A DNA stretch of 43,408 nt. Origin: Halocynthiibacter sp049608145 (GTDB lineage Bacteria; Pseudomonadota; Alphaproteobacteria; Rhodobacterales; Rhodobacteraceae). Location: NCBI RefSeq assembly GCF_049608145.1, contig NZ_JBMYXF010000024.1, positions 1-43,408 on the forward strand. Direction: 5' to 3'. Made by a program: the position numbers and the translations under genes. Of the stretch, positions 40,575 through 43,408 are shown piece by piece. The notes under the pieces were generated by a model. That model made no database searches, had not been told where the DNA came from, and saw only the letters and a list, made by a program, of their open reading frames with translations. Numbering within the stretch: the stretch's first letter is position 1; every line of letters begins with the position of its first letter.

Positions 40575-40940
40575 TCACACTGAAAGGGGTGGTCCGCGTG
40601 CCTGTTGCGTTATGATGCAATCTTGGCATTGCTCTGTTTGGGCTGAAACGAAATAACCCAGCTTTATGACACGAGAAGGTGATTGCGCAGTAATTGCGGT
40701 GATCGGGGTCATGTCCATAAAGGACAGGGCACAATCGGGGCAATATTGAACGGGCCCAATCGGTTGATTGTCCTGATCAACCGCGATGACCTTCATCGTA
40801 TAACCGGTACAGATCACGATTTGCCCGGCTGCCATTGCATGCCCCCGTGCAACAGCCATCGTTCCGCTGGTCATGATGATCAGGGCTGACAGAAGATATG
40901 CAACAAGGATGCGAATGCGGCAGGTCATAGAACTGCTCAT
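40575..40940 (-). CDS. Small exported protein with paired cysteines, possibly DUF2946-like
   Basis: A 121-residue protein with an N-terminal hydrophobic segment (about 9-28, ILVAYLLSALIIMTSGTMAV) acting as signal peptide or anchor. Cysteine-containing segments follow: IVICTGYTMKV, VQYCPDCALSFMD and CQDCIITQQ. The CxxC pairs and the position next to a copper chaperone gene suggest metal binding; similar proteins are annotated DUF2946. ATG 40940 and ATG 40928 are both possible starts, and no clear ribosome site favours one. A role in copper delivery is inferred from context and residues only. Confidence 0.65.
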   Translation of the reverse strand: MSSSMTCRIRILVAYLLSALIIMTSGTMAVARGHAMAAGQIVICTGYTMKVIAVDQDNQPIGPVQYCPDCALSFMDMTPITAITAQSPSRVIKLGYFVSAQTEQCQDCIITQQARGPPLSV

Positions 40941-41002
40941 ACTGTAGAAACGCAGACAGGTGAAGCCCGTGCGGCAAGATCACGCTGTTCAGGTCGAAAT
41001 GC

Positions 41003-41029
41003 AAAAAGCCCCGTCTAGGACGAGGCTTT
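41003..41029 (-). terminator. Rho-independent terminator of rpmB
   Basis: On the minus strand GAAAGCCTCGTC, loop CTA, GACGGGGCTTTTTGC forms an 11-pair stem with one G-U wobble, ending in a T-run (complement of AAAAA at 41003-41007). It lies 25 bases after the rpmB stop. Confidence 0.85.
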
Positions 41030-41053
41030 CATACATGATGTCTCTGATAAAGA

Positions 41054-41341
41054 TCAGGCGGCAGCTTGTGCTTTCGCGATGTCTTTTTTGATTTTCAGAG
41101 CGCTTGCAGAAAGTTCTGCGTCTTTTGCTTTTGCAAGGAACGCGTCCAGACCACCACGGTGATCAACAGTACGCAGAGCCGCAGCAGAGATGCGCAGGCG
41201 GAAGCCGCGATCCAGTGTTTCAGACTGCAGAGTAACATCGTTCAGATTCGGCAGAAACCGACGACGTGTTTTGTTGTTAGCATGGCTGACATTGTTGCCA
41301 GTCATTGGGCCTTTTCCGGTCAGTTCGCAACGGCGTGACAT
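41054..41341 (-). CDS. rpmB: 50S ribosomal protein L28
   Basis: Ribosomal protein L28, a component of the large subunit. The 95-residue product opens with MSRRCELTGKGPMTGNNVSHAN, shown in short form, and contains KTRRRFLPNLNDVTLQSE, RGFRLRISAAALRTVDHRGG and a basic C-terminus KIKKDIAKAQ. This is the long alphaproteobacterial form. A good promoter lies upstream and a terminator follows, so it is transcribed alone. ATG 41341 is preferred over the longer frame that extends into the promoter region. Confidence 0.97.
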   Translation of the reverse strand: MSRRCELTGKGPMTGNNVSHANNKTRRRFLPNLNDVTLQSETLDRGFRLRISAAALRTVDHRGGLDAFLAKAKDAELSASALKIKKDIAKAQAAA

Positions 41342-41428
41342 TTGCGTCTTCCTTGTCTTAGAGGGGCGTGGGCCGCCCGCGGTCGGTTGAGGCCGCGGAA
41401 TCTCCGTGCCCATAAATTCATCTGCTGG

Positions 41429-41457
41429 CTCATAATGGGAATCACAGGGGGCGTCAA
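41429..41457 (-). promoter_or_regulatory. Sigma-70-type promoter of rpmB
   Basis: On the minus strand TTGACG (41457-41452) and TATGAG (41434-41429) are separated by exactly 17 bases. The predicted start at about 41422 gives a leader of roughly 80 bases before the ATG at 41341. Confidence 0.6.
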
Positions 41458-41534
41458 CCGTCCGGCCCGTTTTCCGCCAGCAATATATATTTAAATACCC
41501 TTATCTTGTAAAAGTCGACCGGAAAGACATATTT

Positions 41535-42524
41535 TTAGGGCTGTATCTTTAACATTTGCAGAATTTCTGCTGCTGCGGCCGACGCATCGGTTTGCCCATC
41601 TGACACGGCCTGCCCCAGTGTATTCATGCGCGATGCAACGGCGTTGTTGGTCTGAAGTTGTGCAAGAAGGCTTTGACGCACTTCTTCTTCGAACCAGTAA
41701 CGCGCCTGTTCTGCACGGCGTGTTGCCCAGTGGCCCTCTGTTTTACGCCAGTCAGCCAATGCCTTCATGTCATCCCAAGCGGCTTCAAGCCCGTGCCCTT
41801 CCCAGGCGGAAACAGTACAGGCTTTGGGGAAGTTTTCTGGATCATAGACGCGTTTGCGCATTAGACGCAGGGCGCCTGCATAATCGGCGCAGGTGCGGGT
41901 TGCGACATCTTTCAGGGCGCCATCTGCTTTGTTCACAAGAATCATATCAGCGATTTCCATGATGCCGCGTTTCACTCCCTGCAGTTCATCCCCGCCCGCA
42001 GGGGCCATCAGCAAGATGAACAGATCTGACATCTGGGCCACTGTGGTTTCGGATTGTCCAACACCAACGGTTTCAATCAGGATGACGTCAAATCCGGCAG
42101 CTTCACACAGGGCGACGGCTTCACGGGTGCGACGGGCGACGCCGCCCAATTCGGTTTGGCTGGGAGAAGGCCGAATAAAGGCGTTGCGATCACGTGACAA
42201 GTGTTCCATCCGGGTTTTGTCCCCCAGAATAGAACCGCCGGACCGTGCGGATGATGGGTCCACGGCTAGAACTGCAACTTTCAGTGCTTGACCGGTTAAC
42301 ATCAGGCCGAAACTTTCGATGAAACTGGATTTTCCGACGCCTGGCGTTCCGGACAGTCCGATATGCAGGGCCTGGCGTTCAGGGGCATGGTTGCGTAAGG
42401 TTTCAAGAAGGGTCCGTGATTGCGCGCGATGATCCGCACGGCTGCTTTCTACAAGTGTAATTGCACGCGCCAAGGCCCGGCGTTCCCCCGCTACAATCCG
42501 CTTTGCCATATCCACGATATCCAT
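41535..42524 (-). CDS. meaB: MeaB/ArgK-type G3E GTPase, methylmalonyl-CoA mutase chaperone
   Basis: A 329-residue GTPase that guards and reactivates adenosylcobalamin-dependent acyl-CoA mutases. Motifs are Walker A SGTPGVGKSS (58-67), AVDPSSARSGGSILGDKTRM, switch DVILIETVGVGQSE, base-recognition VNKADG, and a helical C-terminal dimerisation region. No mutase gene is adjacent; in this group the mutases (methylmalonyl- or ethylmalonyl-CoA) are usually encoded elsewhere. It diverges from hrpB across 98 bases. ATG 42524 gives the conventional N-terminus. Confidence 0.94.
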   Translation of the reverse strand: MDIVDMAKRIVAGERRALARAITLVESSRADHRAQSRTLLETLRNHAPERQALHIGLSGTPGVGKSSFIESFGLMLTGQALKVAVLAVDPSSARSGGSILGDKTRMEHLSRDRNAFIRPSPSQTELGGVARRTREAVALCEAAGFDVILIETVGVGQSETTVAQMSDLFILLMAPAGGDELQGVKRGIMEIADMILVNKADGALKDVATRTCADYAGALRLMRKRVYDPENFPKACTVSAWEGHGLEAAWDDMKALADWRKTEGHWATRRAEQARYWFEEEVRQSLLAQLQTNNAVASRMNTLGQAVSDGQTDASAAAAEILQMLKIQP

Positions 42525-42622
42525 CGGCGTTTCCCCCTCATTTGGCCCCTTTATCGGTTATGGCAATCGGTGACGTGACACACAAGCTTGATCCCATCGG
42601 TTTGCTGCGGCAATAAGCCAGT

Positions 42623-43408
42623 ATGTCCAAAACATTTGCCCTCCCTATTGATGATGTTCTGCCCGAACTTCTGACCGCAGTCTCCGAACATGGGCAGGCT
42701 GTTTTGCAGGCCCCGCCAGGTGCAGGTAAGACCACTAAAGTGCCTTTGGCATTGCTTGATGTCATTCCATCTGGTCGCATTCTTATGCTTGAGCCGCGCC
42801 GTCTTGCGGCCCGTGCTGCCGCCGCGCGTATGGCAGAGACCCTGGGTGAAAAACCTGGTGATACTGTGGGGTACCGTATTCGTGGGGAAAGCAAGACGTC
42901 CGCCCGAACCCGGATCGAAGTGGTGACCGAAGGCATTTTGACGCGGATGATCCAAAGTGATCCTGAACTAAGTGGCGTCAGTTGTGTCATCTTTGATGAA
43001 TTTCATGAACGATCATTGAATGCGGATCTGGGTCTGGCACTGACCTGTGAAATACGGGGGGCGCTGCGTGAAGATCTGAAATTGATCGTGATGTCTGCAA
43101 CATTGGATGCGGAACCCGTTGCTTTGATGTTGGGCGGGGCACCTGTCATCACATCAGAAGGGCGGGCCTATCCGGTGGAAACCCGCTGGCTGGCCCGGCC
43201 ACGCCCGGCCAAGCAGCGATTGGAAGACGCGACGGCTGACTTGATCCTAGACGCATTAAATACCGAACAAGGTAGCGTTCTCGCCTTTTTACCAGGGGAA
43301 GGAGAGATCCGACGCACGGAAAACCTGTTGAAAGGCAAGCTGCCCCCGGACACAGAATTGCACCCTCTTTTCGGCGCAATGGATATCAAAGCGCAACGGG
43401 CTGCGATC
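42623..43408 (+). CDS. hrpB: ATP-dependent RNA helicase HrpB, N-terminal part
   Basis: The window ends inside this gene, leaving 262 codons. The product starts MSKTFALPIDDVLPELL and shows the DEAH-type helicase motifs: Walker A PPGAGKTT (about 31-38), motif Ia LEPRRLAARAAAARMAE, motif Ib-like RIEVVTEGILTRMIQ, motif II DEFH (125-128) and motif III MSATLD. DEFH rather than DEAH, and the order of blocks, are characteristic of HrpB. The frame remains open to the last base. Antisense frames here are shadows. Role: an RNA helicase of unclear cellular function. Confidence 0.93.
   Translation, partial: MSKTFALPIDDVLPELLTAVSEHGQAVLQAPPGAGKTTKVPLALLDVIPSGRILMLEPRRLAARAAAARMAETLGEKPGDTVGYRIRGESKTSARTRIEVVTEGILTRMIQSDPELSGVSCVIFDEFHERSLNADLGLALTCEIRGALREDLKLIVMSATLDAEPVALMLGGAPVITSEGRAYPVETRWLARPRPAKQRLEDATADLILDALNTEQGSVLAFLPGEGEIRRTENLLKGKLPPDTELHPLFGAMDIKAQRAAI

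Noticed and set aside
42538..42990. Minus-strand frames over the start of hrpB
   Set aside because: The plus-strand frame encodes clear helicase motifs through the window edge; the opposite frames are shadows.
1..43408. tRNA, rRNA, CRISPR array, transposase or prophage genes
   Set aside because: None was found by reading both strands; the only composition-based candidates for transfer are single genes at 9603-10019 and 20748-21587.

Overview
The window is chromosomal DNA from an alphaproteobacterium, most probably a marine member of the Rhodobacterales (Roseobacter group). The evidence is gene content and order. leuCD and leuB are separated by a membrane protein gene and an endonuclease/exonuclease/phosphatase (EEP) gene. 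A PetP/PetR-like regulator pair is followed by histone deacetylase-xseB-ispA-dxs. Small families typical of this order (DUF1523, DUF3572, DUF983, DUF2061) are also present. No tRNA, rRNA, CRISPR array, insertion sequence or integrase was seen, and there is no gene-free stretch longer than about 240 bases. One 10-N assembly gap lies near the end of leuC.

Layout. 1-4.5 kb: leucine biosynthesis (end of leuC, leuD, membrane protein, EEP-family protein, leuB), closed by a strong hairpin. 4.5-8.1 kb, minus strand: a soluble triple-PAS chemoreceptor, a small membrane protein and ilvE. 8.3-14 kb, plus strand: petP-petR, a small membrane protein, histone deacetylase-like protein, xseB, ispA and dxs (isoprenoid precursors). 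14.1-18.4 kb: rpe on the minus strand, then a deoxyribose-catabolic pair (deoC and a two-domain aldehyde dehydrogenase) ending at a textbook terminator. 18.4-26.2 kb, minus strand: an uncharacterised gene set built around a classic AAA ATPase, with a coiled-coil protein, two large proteins of unknown function and several small membrane proteins. An AT-richer accessory gene appears to be spliced into it. 26.3-30.8 kb: a HAD phosphatase, and a MarR regulator directly upstream of a 1064-residue reductive dehalogenase fused to its own flavin/[2Fe-2S] reductase. 30.8-34.7 kb: DUF3572, a PleD-like diguanylate cyclase whose phospho-acceptor Asp is Asn, and an EF-hand/ECF sigma/anti-sigma-like/metal-sensor cluster. 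34.9-43.4 kb: housekeeping and envelope genes (DUF983, Nudix, EamA, fatty acid desaturase with DUF2061, XRE regulator, low-molecular-weight phosphatase, copper chaperone PCu(A)C, rpmB, meaB and the start of hrpB).

The most interesting material is threefold. First, the translationally coupled AAA operon (18429-26163), for which I know no function. Second, the self-contained, apparently MarR-controlled reductive dehalogenase (27079-30795). Third, a set of key-residue substitutions: N53 in the PleD-like protein, lost acidic residues in the EEP protein, and Asp for Glu in the Walker B motif of the AAA protein. All assignments are from reading the sequence; no database search was run.
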